DNA of 64,000 bases from Carnegiea gigantea (taxonomy: Eukaryota; Streptophyta; Magnoliopsida; Caryophyllales; Cactaceae). The translations under genes and the position numbers were made by a program. The stretch covers positions 302,501 through 366,500 of the forward strand of contig JAKOGI010000439.1 of NCBI GenBank assembly GCA_029747015.1, written 5' to 3'. The first letter of the stretch is position 1. The number at the start of each line of letters is the position of its first letter. The notes beneath the pieces are model-generated. The model was not told the DNA's origin, did no database searches, and was given only the letters and a program-made list of their open reading frames with translations. Of the stretch, positions 12,211 to 24,144 are shown in pieces.

Positions 12211-12229
12211 GAACCTGCTCTGATATCAC
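12211..12229 (-). promoter_or_regulatory. S1 primer-binding site (initiator tRNA-Met type)
   Basis: The minus strand, just inside the 5' LTR, reads GATATCAGAGCAGGTTC. It keeps the core TATCAGAGC of the usual plant iMet PBS (TGGTATCAGAGC) with one mismatch at its start. This is where minus-strand cDNA synthesis begins. Confidence 0.85.
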
Positions 12230-12230
12230 T

Positions 12231-13255
12231 TGTTGAATTCCAAGAGTACACAACCACAAGAGGGGGTGAATTGTGGTGGCCGATTTTCCCTTGTGTATCT
12301 CTGCCGAAAGGAGTGAAAAGATTTTCTTATTTAAGCAAGCAAACCCAACGGCTAATACTTTCAAAAAGGATAGCAAAATCTTCTAATATTAGCAGCTTAG
12401 GGAGTTGCTTCAAATAGGATTCCCAACGGCTAGAGAAGATAAGAAAAATAAGGGAATTTGATTTTTTTCAAGGAATAAAAACTAATTACCCACTAAATAT
12501 AGCTGTGCAGATTTTGCCCAAAAAAAAAGGATAAAGATTTCGGTTCCAAATTTGAAATCAAACACGGCCTAAAAATAAGGGATAAGAATTTTGAAAAGAG
12601 ATCCTTAGCAAAAACGGTTTTGCAATCTTTTTCAAATCAAAAATAATCCTTTTTAGAACTTAATTAGTTAGCCTAGGATTTCATAAAAAGATCCTTTGGA
12701 GTTGGCACCCAACCAAAGGAAATTTACTGGTAAAACAGACAGTCGAGGCTGCTGCAGTTTCAAGAACACCTTAGGCACCCTGTTTTCAGGGTTGTTTGGA
12801 AATTGGTGTTCCAAAGCAAAGTCAAAAACCGTTTTAAGAAGTGTTAAATTGAGACTTTCAAGATTGGCATATTAACAAGAGTCTAAAAGATAAAAACTAA
12901 ACCAAACCAAGACTTCTTGTTGTAAGAATCAGTCATCTTGTCAATAATAAATATGCTGCTCCAAACACCTTGGTCACCTTGATTCCTCGGGTGATCTTGT
13001 ATAGCTGAATGTAAGAACTTGTTCCTCAAGACTTAGCCAACTGTTTGGCGAGATTTGTTGTTTGCTGATCTTGTATCACTGAAGCTTGGAACCTGTTCCT
13101 AAGACTTGTTCTCAACATTTAGCATCCAAGTTAATACGAATATTACAAACAACAGTGTAGGTCCTGTTTGGAGAGCTTGTTTGGAACAACGTTACTTAGA
13201 CAAATATGTTACACTTGGATTTGTTATCATCAAAACTAAATATAATTATGCAACA
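12231..13255 (-). repeat. S1 5' LTR with internal deletion
   Basis: 1025 bp, matching the 3' LTR at both ends (TGTTGAATTCC...ATGCAACA). The match breaks after GTGGCCGATTTTC (near 12290) and resumes at CTTGTGTA, skipping about 545 bp of the 3' copy. As the 5' LTR supplies the promoter and R-U5 leader, this loss probably affects expression or reverse transcription. Confidence 0.92.
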
Positions 13256-13260
13256 CAGCT
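13256..13260. repeat. Target-site duplication of S1 (right copy)
   Basis: CAGCT, identical to 3532-3536. Confidence 0.93.
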
Positions 13261-14255
13261 CGATCCCAAACTATATGTTTGCTTGCTCCCATATCTACAG
13301 TCCAATTAGGGAGAGTATTGGCAACTAATGCATTGGACCACACATACAATTCAGGAAATTAAGTGGAGAAAGGTACCTTTTGAGGCTCTGAACAATCCCG
13401 ATTATAATGACCCTTCTTTCCACAATTATAGCACTTCACCCGTGCTATGTTTTTCTCTCCATTACCTTAAGCCTTGCTACTTAGCAATTCTAGTCTTTGG
13501 CCTACCTTTCTGAGGGGGCCGTGAAGATTTCTTAAACTACCTACCTTGATTATTATTATTGCCCCTGGGCCTATTTCTCTTGGCAACAAAAGCCACATTA
13601 GGAGTACCGAACATTTCCAGGCGCTCCTCCTCCATTTCAAGGTGGCTTTGGATCTCAGCAAAGGGCTTTGAATGGTTAGGATAAGTCAAGACCAACTTTA
13701 CATCATTCCAATGCTCAAGTTCATCATGGAAAGCTCGAATCACATTCAGGGCTTGCTCCCCGTCAAAAACTTCCTTACCAGTAGTCTCGAGATCACGAAT
13801 CATAGCACTCATAATCTGTAAATGCTCAATCATGGTACGATTGAATCCATTTTATACTGAATCCATTTCAATTGTAAGGTATAAAGCCTTGTCTTGGATG
13901 TCTGTCCAAAACAGATTTTGAGTTGGTCGCACATGTCCTGAGCCATGGGACACATCTCAAATTCTCCAATTAGGTCATCATGCATGCAGAACAACATAGT
14001 AAAGCATGTCCTCTTATCCTTCTTAGACTAGTTGTCATAGGCCTTTAAGCTTTCTTAATATTACACAGTCGTGGCATCATTTGGCTTGCCATCTTTGTCC
14101 CTATCGGATGGTGGAAACTTGGCCACCGTCAAGTGTTCCAACAGGTCTCTTTCGTTTAAAAGATACAGAATCTTCTGTTTTCACATGTCATACTTAGTCC
14201 CATCTAACTTCTGGCTAGTGGACAATTCATTGATCATTGCATTGTTAGTTGCCAT
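13261..14255 (-). pseudogene. Copia C1 gag and start of protease
   Basis: Five-prime part of the C1 polyprotein, cut off from the rest by S1. ATG at 14255 opens MATNNAMINELSTSQKLDG, followed by an in-frame stop. The UBN2-type gag core is visible around 13537-13833 (MIEHLQIMSAMIRDLETTGK, HFDELEHW-like helices, RPRGNNNNQGR). A CCHC zinc knuckle lies near 13390-13438 (CYNCGKKGHYNRDC). The protease entry WTVDMGAS near 13262-13300 has Met in place of the usual Ser of DSG. Several frameshifts and stops make it non-functional. Confidence 0.88.
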
Positions 14256-14561
14256 ATCCACTAGTATTAAAAAGTGGACGTAAGGAACATTTCTCTAAGC
14301 AATTAAATTATTAAGAATTTTATCATTCATGTCATATGATCGAAAATTTCGCCAGACTCATAATCATCTCATACAATCATGAACTAGAAATTTAAATATT
14401 TTAATTACCATATTTCTATAAAGACTCATTCATATGGATCATATTTAAAATGTTAAACAAATTAACGTTTATTAAAATATCACATAGACATTTTTTTAAT
14501 CCATGTAAACTAATTTACATTTCAATTATGTACTAAGACTTATATGTATATATATATGTGC

Positions 14562-14601
<40 letters not shown>

Positions 14602-14795
14602 ATATGTATGTGTATATATGTATGTATGTATGTGCGTGTGTGTGTGTGTATATATATATCTGTGTGTGTGCATGTGTGTGTATATATATGTGTGTATGTG
14701 TGTGTGTGTGTGTATTTACATATGTATGTATATATATGTATGTACGTATGTATGTATGTACATATATATATATGTGCGTGTGTGTGTGTGTGTGT

Positions 14796-14864
<69 letters not shown>

Positions 14865-14879
14865 CACATACGTACATAC

Positions 14880-14927
<48 letters not shown>

Positions 14928-14941
14928 TACATACATACAAA

Positions 14942-14994
<53 letters not shown>

Positions 14995-16446
14995 TATATG
15001 TGTGTGTATATATATATATATATATATAAGAAACAAATTCATTTTACACCAATCATGATCATCTTAACACCATATCATGTTGTTTGAAATATAAAATGAA
15101 TTTATATGTTAAATGAGCATGTGATAAATATTTTTACATTAAACATATTAATGTTGCAATACAAGGTTCATGCATTCAAAATCAAAAGTAATTTGAAATT
15201 ATAAGTCATATCAAGAACTAACGATATGCTACAATTTATTTGAATTATTATTATCAAAAATTAAATAATCAATGCACCCAAACAACAATTATAAACTTAA
15301 CTAAATTCAACCTCGAAAACTATTTGGCCCAAAAAGAAAACGTCGCTCTTTATTTAACCCGAGACCTGCTTTTGTTTCGGCCTTTGCATATTTTAGAACC
15401 ACCTTGTTCTTCTTCACAACACTCGTTACTTTCTCTCGCTTCATTCACAACCCTCAACTCACGCCTTCTCTATTTCCGTGTACTTGCCTCGCCCTCTCTC
15501 TGTCTCGACCAAGTCCTCATGGTTTCTGGGTTCATCCCCTCGGTCTCAGTTCACAACCGAGACATCCTTCCGAGGGTCAACCCTCTTCCTTAGTCTCTGT
15601 GCATAACCAAGCCTACCACCAAACCTAGATGAGGAGAAAACCGCCACCTATCACCGACCATTGAAGCCCCACAGCTTTTTCTACTCACCAACCGATAAAA
15701 ATACCACCATCGTAGTGTAGATCAACCGCCGATGAAGCACAAGAGGCCATCCATGCTATCAACATACCACCATTATGGCGGTGTGTGACTTACACGCACG
15801 ACCTTGTGGCTATTTTTATCATGGTTTGGAGCCGGTAATGAGTAGATCGGCAGGTTTTAAGGGCATTTGGAGGAAGAAAACGACCAAGGCCGTTTTCGTC
15901 GACAGTGCGTGGCTCACATGCACCACCCCTCCAGGCAATACTGATAGGTTTTAGATAAGTTCCTTTGTCCTTTTTTCTTTTTTTTTTGGGGGTTCGTGGG
16001 GATCATGTCGAGGCAGTAGAGGGTTGAGGTTGGAATTCTTTGGTCCAGACCTATGAGATATTAGGGTCAAGGGGGTCTCTATTTTGGCTTGGTTGAACAG
16101 TTCATCAGCAGTTATGCATATAAAAACATTACTAGATTTAGAACATAATATCATGATGCACATGAATTTGGTCAGATTATTATGAATTTCTTTGCATGAA
16201 TTTAGAATAGAAATCACATGATTTCTAGTTTACACATTTCACACAGAAGCATTCTTTCATGTTCTATCATTTTAATCTGCATATGATTCTGGCAAACTAG
16301 CATTTGTAACGTATTTATCATAATCATATAGAATAGCATATTAACACATAGTCATTAGCATATAAACCAAAATCATATTCTCAAAGTCACATAGTTTGAG
16401 CATAATTAGAATCATGATTTTTTGAGCCTAGAATCAAAATAGGCAT
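14256..16446 (-). other. C1 5' leader region
   Basis: About 2.2 kb between the C1 PBS and its gag start, without a coding signal I trust. It contains the microsatellite cluster (14541-15028) and a C/T-rich stretch near 15390-15620. The length is unusual for a copia leader, so part of it may be a further insertion I could not delimit. Confidence 0.45.
14541..15028. repeat. Compound TG / CA / TA microsatellite cluster
   Basis: About 490 bp of nearly pure alternating purine-pyrimidine dinucleotides: (TG)n tracts at 14565-14595 and 14780-14797, (CA)n at 14798-14846, and several (TA)n tracts, the longest near 14886-14922 and 14950-14992. The abutting (TG)n and (CA)n tracts form a perfect inverted repeat. 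The Tyr/Ile/His/Cys-Val ORFs across it on both strands are artefacts. Confidence 0.97.
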
Positions 16447-16459
16447 GACTCTGATACCA
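16447..16459 (-). promoter_or_regulatory. C1 primer-binding site (initiator tRNA-Met type)
   Basis: The minus strand reads TGGTATCAGAGTC immediately inside an LTR end (...TTCAACA). This is the expected iMet PBS and fixes the 5' boundary of the C1 internal region. Confidence 0.85.
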
Positions 16460-16460
16460 T

Positions 16461-16900
16461 TGTTGAAAAATTTAGCGTTACCTCGATGCGGAAGCTTTCC
16501 TGGATCGCATGCCTGTTTGATTACTACCCACGAACTGGTGCTACCAAAGTCACCGTGTGCTCACACTTTAAACCCGAACCTTCTTAGATGGTTAGGTTAT
16601 GTGAGAGAGAGGACAGAGAAGACTGTTAGATCTAGGGAAAGAGTTTGTTGCTTGGATGTGTGTCTCAACCCATAATCCACACTCCTACTCATAGTGGCAC
16701 ATAGCCTGAAGTATAATCTTCTAATTAATGGCAAATTAAAACAGAATTAATCCCATTTGTAACGGCTGTGTCAATTGTGTAATTATGACATTTAGTGTGT
16801 GATCGTTATTAGTTAACTAGTATCATTAAGTTCTAATGTTCATTTTGTTTCTTCTTATTTTTCAATGTAAAATTCACCTAAGTTAGTCTTGCTCTGATAC
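16461..16900 (-). repeat. C1 5' LTR (right end uncertain)
   Basis: Begins TGTTGAAAAATTTAGCG directly next to the PBS, as an LTR end should. The 3' LTR lies outside the window, so the outer boundary cannot be set by comparison; 16900 is only a guess. Confidence 0.5.
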
Positions 16901-18190
16901 AAGGATCCCTTAGCTATTTCAAATCTTCTTTTGGTTTGATTTATTTAAAGAATTATGAATGTGAGGATGACTAAACAATGTAGGACCAGATAGGTGAAAG
17001 CGGCCAAGTACCAAAAGTTAGGCCAATATCAAGAACTATATCCCACCTCCCACTCCATTTACATTTAAGAGGATGCCAGATAAGAGAATATCCTCGTCGA
17101 GACCTCAAAAGGAAAGATAAGATATAGTTTTACCTATAAATTAGGTATAAGATGGCATTTCAAATTCACCCATTTTCCTAGAAAAATTAGGCTCGTAAAA
17201 ACATTTTTCCTTCTTTTTTTTTTTTGGGGGATTACTAAAATTAAAGTGCAAATAACTAAAACAGAGTTAATTATGTGTTTAGCTTATAGGAAAGAGTGTG
17301 ATCAAAAGTTAATCACTCGTTAAATTTGCGAACAAATTATGTATTTCATTTGATATCATCTATTGTTGAGGTGGAAAATTTGGATATGCTTTAGAGTCAT
17401 GTTAAAGTTATAACTTTCTTGAATCCCTCAAATAAAATACAAATTTAACTTATTTTGCATACATTTCTTGTTCTTGGTATTTCCTATAGTAAAAAAGAAA
17501 AATTTTTAATTTCTTCCTTTTATAGTTTTACATGCACCTGCACTCAGATATGCAATTTAGATCATTAAGCGAAGTCGATGATTTTGTGCACTGATGACTT
17601 CATCCCAAACGCCAAATCAAGAAACCAATTCGTGTTGACCCACAAAATTCAAGCCTTAGCTTCACTAATGGTTTTTACTCCTTATAATGACATATATTTC
17701 TTGATTTTTTAAGGTGCGATGATGGGGCAAGGCCCCCAAAAAACAACGCATAGCAATTCTTATTATAAAAATTTTGCATCACATAATCTAAATTGTACCA
17801 GAAAATTATGCATGTGATATATATAGTTGTTAGGAGTACTCCATACGCCTATGCCTAAAGCAAGCAATTTGAAACCTATATTTGAACCAACTTTGTGAAT
17901 AAGTAGTTATTTCAAACAAGCGATCCACGAGGCATCTACTACCTATGATATGGATCACAATTGCACTTGAACAATTTGTGTTCTCTACCCATCTCTAGAT
18001 TAAGTAGCAAAGACTTAGTGTTGAATTGTACCTATGGTGATGTGGCCTTCATATATGTTCCTATCCTCACAAAAAAACTAAAAAAATTGTATAGCAACAA
18101 GTAGATTTTAGTTTTTATTTATGACATTGATAACCTAATTAATGACAAAACAAATTCACGGTGAAGGCTATAATTAGCATACCGTAAAAA
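16901..18190. other. Unassigned noncoding sequence
   Basis: AT-rich, no open frame of note, no LTR or TIR pair recognised. It may include the rest of the C1 LTR. Confidence 0.4.
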
Positions 18191-18199
18191 CTAAATGCT

Positions 18200-18410
18200 A
18201 AGGACCATCCACAACGGGCCTCATCCTGTATTGGGGAAAATTTTCCATCCACAATTGAGATGGGAGTGGGGACACAAATGAGATTCACTCTCCAACAGAG
18301 CGGGACAGGGACGGGGCGTAATTTTACCCCATCCCTACTTACCCCCTAGCGGGAAAATCCCCGCCCCCATCCCCACTTCCCCGTCCCCGATTGAGGGAAA
18401 AAGAACTCAT
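18200..18410. repeat. GC-rich low-complexity repeat, left part
   Basis: Runs of GGGGA/CCCCG/CCCAT words (GGGACAGGGACGGGGCG, CCCCGCCCCCATCCCC), sharply different from the AT-rich surroundings. The same word type recurs at 26436-26586, on the other side of GB, so both may belong to one older repeat that GB split. Confidence 0.6.
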
Positions 18411-18624
18411 CTTCATCCTCGTTTATAATTAAAATTACATATAAATTATTCATTTATGAACGTATATAAGACTAAGATTAAATAGGTACATTTTCTTCAA
18501 AAAACTAATAGCTATATAATCTCTATTTTTCTTCTTAGACTTTGGTAGGGTTGTGTCTGATTTTTTGGACTTTGGTTGGGCTGTGTAATTTGTGCATCGA
18601 CATTAGACTTGTGTTGCACATAGA

Positions 18625-18629
18625 CTAGT
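18625..18629. repeat. Target-site duplication of GB (left copy)
   Basis: CTAGT, identical to 26247-26251. Confidence 0.9.
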
Positions 18630-20475
18630 TGATGTGGATTTTATATTTAGTTTAAAAACCCTTTTTACTTGTAAGTGCACAAGGTCAATTGTAGATTAGC
18701 AATTATAGGAGTGTCGATCCCATGAGTAACAATAGTGATTTTGAATTTAGCCTTTCCAATTATAAAGAGTTATTCAATTGAGGAGTTCATTTATCGACAT
18801 GGATTAACGGAACAAAGGAAGAGTAAATAAGTCAAGAGAGCGAAGAGAATCAAATGAGAGAAAAATCTAGGATTTTGGATCTCACCATTGATGCAAATAT
18901 TGATTTAAATAATTTAAATGGGGGTTTCAATTTGTCTGTTGTTCAACCTAAGCTACAAGTATTAGGCGATAAACCAAAAAGATGATTATAATTATCAAAT
19001 GAGATTATTTATCTAGTGGTTTAACATGAGCCATTCTTTTTAGACATAACTCGTCTAATTTCTAGTATAAATTATTCAATTTTAGTAATCATAATTTTAA
19101 GCCCAATTGCATAATCATCATATTAGCCTACAAGTTCTAATATTCATTTAAGGTAGCAAATTAAACTGGTGTAGTCAACATGATTAAACAATAGTGTTAA
19201 AATGCATAAATAGATTAAGAACAAGTCTAAACTCAAAATTCTGCAATTGAAGAGATAAAAATAACCCCATAAGAAATTAGAAAAATAGTATTCTTATCAA
19301 GGATCCATCCTAATCCTAGAAATGAGTAGTTTAGTCGATCATAGTTAGCAAAACTACCATTGAAGTTGGTACACTTTGCTTCCTATGCTCAAACTTTAGT
19401 ACTCAATTATACAAAATGATGAAATCAAGGGTAACCTCTCAAATGTGACTTACAAATAAGGTGACAAGGGAAGAGAAAAATAGCTAATTACAAAGCTTAT
19501 TTTTGTTCTAAACCACTCAACACAAATGATTTTATCCTATAAAATACTCGCTACTCTCTAAAAAAATAGAAGATGGAAGATGAGAGAACGGGAGCGAGAA
19601 TGGATGAATGAATGAGTATGAAAAATGGTGGATGAGTGCAACCTTGACCCTCCCTTTTAGTAGGGCTTGTTCACCCCTAATTACCAAGAATTAAAGGGAG
19701 AGAATTAAGGTTTGGGATTAATTTCTCTAACAGTTTCATTGTTGACTAGGCATGAGAATAGGCCTAGAGTTTGTTTTCTAATCCGACTTGAGCATTTGAC
19801 CTGCTCAGTACGGCATCCTAGAAAAAAATTAAAGTGGCTGGACTTTGCTATGGCGTTCAAGTAGCTTCCTCACTCAGTTGGGCTCAGAAGAATGAATCAA
19901 AGCAGGCCTATGTGGTGGAAATGGGGTAGAGAGCTTCTGGAGGCTCCGTTAGGCTACATGCGCGAGTAAGATAGGCCCATTTATAGAAGTCTGGGAGGGA
20001 GAGAGGCAACGGGTGAAGGCTTTTTGCCAGGCTACTGGGCCTGGCCCACACGTGTGGGAAAAAGGAGACAAAGTGGTGGGAGGCGTTGAGTGTTGGACCG
20101 AGTTCATAGGCTGGGCTAGTGTAAGTGGGCCACCCGGAGCAAGGCCGGTTGTCCTAATGCCTTTCTTGTTTCCTTTCTTTTTTTTCCCCCTGCTGTTGGG
20201 CTGGGGCTTGCTGGTCCCGCTTGGGCCATCACACAGGCCCACATAGTGGATCTCTCTTTTCTTTTTCTTTTTTTCTCCTGGGCTTGAGTTTGGGCTTTAG
20301 GCATTGCTCATGTGGGAGATCCGAGTAGATTTGATCAATTCCACCCAAATTCTTTTATATTTATTTCTATCTTAAAATCACATAAAACATGCTTTATTTA
20401 CTCATAAAAATATATTTCAAAGACTTAAAAGTAGGTAAAATGAAGAAAAAATCACATATAAAATATGAATTGTCA
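18630..20475 (-). repeat. GB 3' LTR
   Basis: 1846 bp from TGATGTGGATTTTATATTT to AAATATGAATTGTCA. Aligns along its length with 24469-26246, including the shared word ATGGATTAACGGAACAAAGG (as GTGGATT in the partner). Confidence 0.9.
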
Positions 20476-20509
20476 ACTCCGTCACACCAAAACCTTGTGA
20501 GTCATCGAG
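20476..20509 (-). promoter_or_regulatory. GB terminal PPT module
   Basis: On the minus strand, directly before the LTR start: CTCGATGACTCACAAGG, then TTTTGGTGTGACGGAGT. This is a decayed copy of the GAGGACAA...GTGGGGG module also found internally at 21315-21353. Confidence 0.55.
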
Positions 20510-21314
20510 CAAAGAACAACCATAATGCATGGATTCATTTAATCCATCAAGACGAATAAGAATAAGATTGGGGAAGAAATTCAAATGATCCAACTATGAA
20601 TGCTTACTCCAAATCATATAATCAATTCACTACCAACCCACAACTCATTATCAAAGATTTCTAATTTCAACTAAGTCAATAGGCCAAAATTCAATCAAAT
20701 TAAGCATATAACAAAACCATGTAGTAAACTGTAAGCACAAAATTTCACTCCACATAAAAAAAAAAAATCACGAGAGCATCATTAAAATCAACTCCCCAAT
20801 GCCAAATTAATTTATTATTCTCTTTTTCTTGATTTTCTTTGAGACTTTGAATTTTTCAAAAGTTACTTAATTCCATGTACTTTCTTGAGTGGATAAAGAT
20901 ATGAATAAAAATGACATCCAGAGAAGCACTTAGTACATATTCAAGCGCTTAAAGATATGGATAAAGATAGAACCTGAACATTGGTGCCATAATCAGAACA
21001 CAATTAATTCAATTTCTTTTATTTATTGATTAAAAATTCAAAGGGGAACTCAATGCTTATCGAATACTCATCATGAAATTGTAAATGGGGTTAAACCTCA
21101 AACTCAAAATCGGCTACATAGTGACATTAGCGCAGCAAAAAGTTTTGGTCATCAACTAGCCAAAGCTAGAAACAATCTCTAATGAGCACCGGTTACATGA
21201 ATCAAATCCACATAATAAGAGTAGAACGTGCATAATCAAAACACTCAAGCTCTTCCCAAAATCAAATTCACCCATAGAATTTCTAGTTTAAATTTTCCTC
21301 AAAATTTTCATTTT

Positions 21315-21353
21315 GCCTTCCCCCCACACCTAAACCTTACACTGTCCTCAATG
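21315..21353 (-). promoter_or_regulatory. GB internal purine module (PPT-like)
   Basis: The minus strand reads CATTGAGGACAGTG, then TTTAGGTGTGGGGGGAAGG. It lies after the end of integrase and about 0.84 kb before the 3' LTR. Comparable internal copies exist in A1 and A2. Confidence 0.6.
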
Positions 21354-21649
21354 TAGAAAACAATAAGAGAGAGGGAAATGGACAAAAGAACAACACAGCC
21401 TGACATTACGAGGACATCATGTCCATATAAGCCTAACAATTCAAACTCCCAACATACCTTAACAACCATCACCAACCACAAAAGCCAAAAACCAAGTGAA
21501 GAATCACACCCAAAAAAACACAAGCACACCAAAAAGAAAAAGAATAAAAATAAACTTAAACTCATCTAAAAAGATTGGGTTGGTTCCTAAGAAGTGTTAA
21601 GTTTTACATCTCCAGCCACACAAGGTTACACCTACTAATCATTGCAGGC

Positions 21650-24130
21650 AGGGTTTACTAAATTGATGAATTCAATCAAAGCAGGGTCAATATCATAAGT
21701 CACAATAGTTTTCAAGCATTGACCATTAACCATGAGAACTTGACCCTCTTAGGGATCTAAAATTTGGACCGCCCCAGAGGGAAACACTTGTTAGACAACT
21801 AAAAGACCATCCCATTTAGATCTCAACTTGCTAGGAAACAGCTTAAGCTTAGAGTTAAAGAGCCCAACCTTTTTATTAGGTTGAAAAGAGTTACAAGAAA
21901 TTATTTTATCATGAAAAGCTTTGGTTTTGGCTTAGTAAATCTTAGCACTTTCATAGGCTTTACTACGTAATTCATGCAATTCATTCAATTGAAGCCTGCG
22001 GTTAGAACCTGCTTGTTTCATATCAAAGTTAAAAAACTTTAATAGCCCAAAAAGTATGGTGTTCTAATTCAACTGGCAAATAGCAAGCCTTACCAAAAAG
22101 AAGCCAGTGAGGAGACATCCAAATAGGAGTCTTATAAGCAGTAAGATAGGCCCGTAACGCATCATACAATCTCAAAGACTAATCTTTCCTATGGGGCTGA
22201 ACCGTTTTCTTAAGGATAGACTTGATCTCATGATTAGATACCTCAACTTGACCCCTAGTCTGAGGGTGATAGGGAATAGCTACTTTGTGAGTCACAGAAT
22301 ACTTTCTAAGTAAAGCCTTAAAAGATCGATGACAAAAGTAACTCCCTTCATCACCAATAAGAGCTCAAGGGGTACCATACCAATAGAAAATGCACTCTTT
22401 CACAAACTTGATTACAACCTTGTAGTCGTTGGTCCTAGTAGCCTGAGCTTCCACCCACTTTGACACATAAGCAATAGTAACCAATATATAAACAAAGCCA
22501 AAGGATGGGGAAAAGGGACCCATGAAATCAATATCCCACACAAATATCTCATCAATTAGAATTGAGGAAAGGGGCATCATATCATGACGGGACAGGGCAC
22601 CCATACGTTACCAACGCTCACTTATAAGAAAAAATTTGTAAGCATTTCTAAACAGAGAAGGGCAAAAGAGCCCATTTTGTAGGACTTTAGCAGCTGGTCT
22701 ATGGCCTCCAAAGTGACCACCACAAGCATAAGAGTGACAAAAGGTGAGAATACTATAAATTTCACTCTCGAGGACGCAATTATGTACCACTTGGTCAGGG
22801 CAATATTTGAAAAGGTATAGATCTTCCCAATAGTAATGTCTTATCTGTGAAAAGAACCTATCTTTCTCTTATTTGGACTAGTGAAGAGGAATCTTTCTAG
22901 TGGTAAGGTAGTTCACAATGTAAGCAAACCAAGAGAGAGGGACATGTAACACACCAAATAGTTGCCCGTTAGGAAAGTGGTTAGAAAATCCAAGTCCCTA
23001 GTGTACTCAGTAAAGATTCTAGACAAGTGCTCTGCAACTAAATTTTCACAACCTTTGCTATCTTTTATTTCAATATCAGACTCTTGGAATAACAAAATCC
23101 ATCTAATGAGTCGTAGTTTAGTGTCATTCTTAGCCAATAAGTGTTTTAATACAACATGATTAGTGAACACAATCACTTTTGAACACAAAAAGTATGGACG
23201 GAATTTTTCAAGTACAACTTAGCCAATAAGTGTTTTAATACAACATGATTAGTGAACACAATCACTTTTGAACATAAAAAGTATGGACGAAATTTATCAA
23301 GTACAAATACAACAGCTAGCAACTCTTTTTCAGTAGCAGAATAATTCTTTTGAGCATCAATTAGAGTTCTACTAGCATAGTATATGACATGAGGCATTCT
23401 ATTTACTCTTTGATCCAAAACAGCCCCAATAGCAAAATCAGATGCATCACACAAAATCTCAAATGGCAAGAAAAATTAGGGGGCTGTATAATAGAGGCTG
23501 ACACCAATAAAGATCGAAGCTTCTCAAAAGCTTTCACACAAGACTCATCAATCACAAAAGGAGCATCTGTAATAAGGAGATTAGTAAGTGGGCAAGTTAT
23601 TTTACTCAAATCCTTAATAAATTTCTGATAGAAACCAGCATGACCAAGGAAAGATCTAACTTGCTTCACAAAAGAAGGCACAGGTAGAATAGAAATCAAA
23701 TCAACATTGGCTTTATCAACCTCAATCCCTTTTTGGACACTTTATGACCTAACATAATACATTCCGGGACTATGAAATGACTTTTTTCCTAACTCAAGAC
23801 CGTATTCACTTCTTCATAACTTTTTAGCATAGTGGATAAAGTAGCTAGAGCCTCATCAAAATAAGAACCAAAAATAGGAAAATCATCCATAAGCACTTCC
23901 ATGAAATTATTAATATAATAAAAAAAATATGACCATCATGCATCTCTAGAATGTGAAAGGCACATTACACAACCCAAAAGGCATCCTCCGATAGGCAAAA
24001 GCACCTGATGGGCATGTAAAGGTGGTTTTCTCTTCGTCCTTAGGATAAATAGGTATTTGGTTGTAACGAGAATAGCCATCTAAAAAGCAATAAAAACTTT
24101 GTCCAACTAATATTTCCAAAATTTGATCAA
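21650..24130 (-). pseudogene. GB pol remnant: RT, RNase H, integrase
   Basis: Decayed gypsy pol. The RT fragment near 23860-24130 shows FLDGYSRYNQIPIYPKDEEK, RMPFGLCNVPFTF and the catalytic MEVLMDDF. The RT thumb is at 23403-23699 (VRSFLGHAGFYQKFIKDLSK). RNase H is at about 23173-23469 (FEILCDASDFAIGAVL, YSATEKELLAVVF). The integrase zinc region at 22608-22790 has CHSYACGGHFGGHRPAAKV, and the core at 22100-22604 keeps all three catalytic positions (IDFMGPF, GDEGSYF, GQVEVSNHEI). The C-terminal KLFPSKLRSKWDG lies near 21820. Stops and frameshifts are frequent, and an 89-bp tandem duplication lies inside RNase H. Confidence 0.88.
23132..23309. repeat. 89-bp tandem duplication in GB RNase H
   Basis: Two adjacent copies (23132-23220 and 23221-23309), both starting AGCCAATAAGTGTTTTAATA, with a few differences. 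It repeats the segment encoding SKVIVFTNHVVLKHLLAK. Confidence 0.93.
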
Positions 24131-24144
24131 TGAATGGGAGGAGA

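Larger units (their letters stand above)
3537..13255 (-). mobile_element. S1: Sirevirus-type Ty1/copia retrotransposon
   Basis: Minus-strand element bounded by LTRs that start TGTTG and end CAACA, with a perfect 5-bp TSD (CAGCT). Order on the minus strand: 5' LTR (12231-13255), tRNA-iMet-type PBS, gag, pol (protease-integrase-RT-RNase H, the copia order), noncoding spacer with an AT microsatellite, third ORF, PPT, 3' LTR (3537-5111). The gag type, large size, A/G-rich tracts and extra ORF after pol all fit genus Sirevirus. The two LTRs differ by roughly 15-20 substitutions over about 940 alignable bases by eye, so it is younger than the other elements here. It is probably not autonomous because of an integrase deletion, stops in pol and a damaged 5' LTR. 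Confidence 0.93.

Noticed and set aside
14526..15087. Several overlapping long ORFs on both strands (up to 173 codons).
   Set aside because: They are translations of dinucleotide repeats (Tyr-Ile, Cys-Val, Thr-His) and code for nothing.
16889..16905. A second PBS-like word (TTGTATCAGAGCAAGAC on the minus strand).
   Set aside because: The TGG start is changed and no LTR end lies next to it.
21308..21565. Hydrophobic 85-codon minus-strand ORF that looks membrane-like.
   Set aside because: It reads through the GB purine module and T/C-rich 3' noncoding DNA; hydrophobicity follows from composition.
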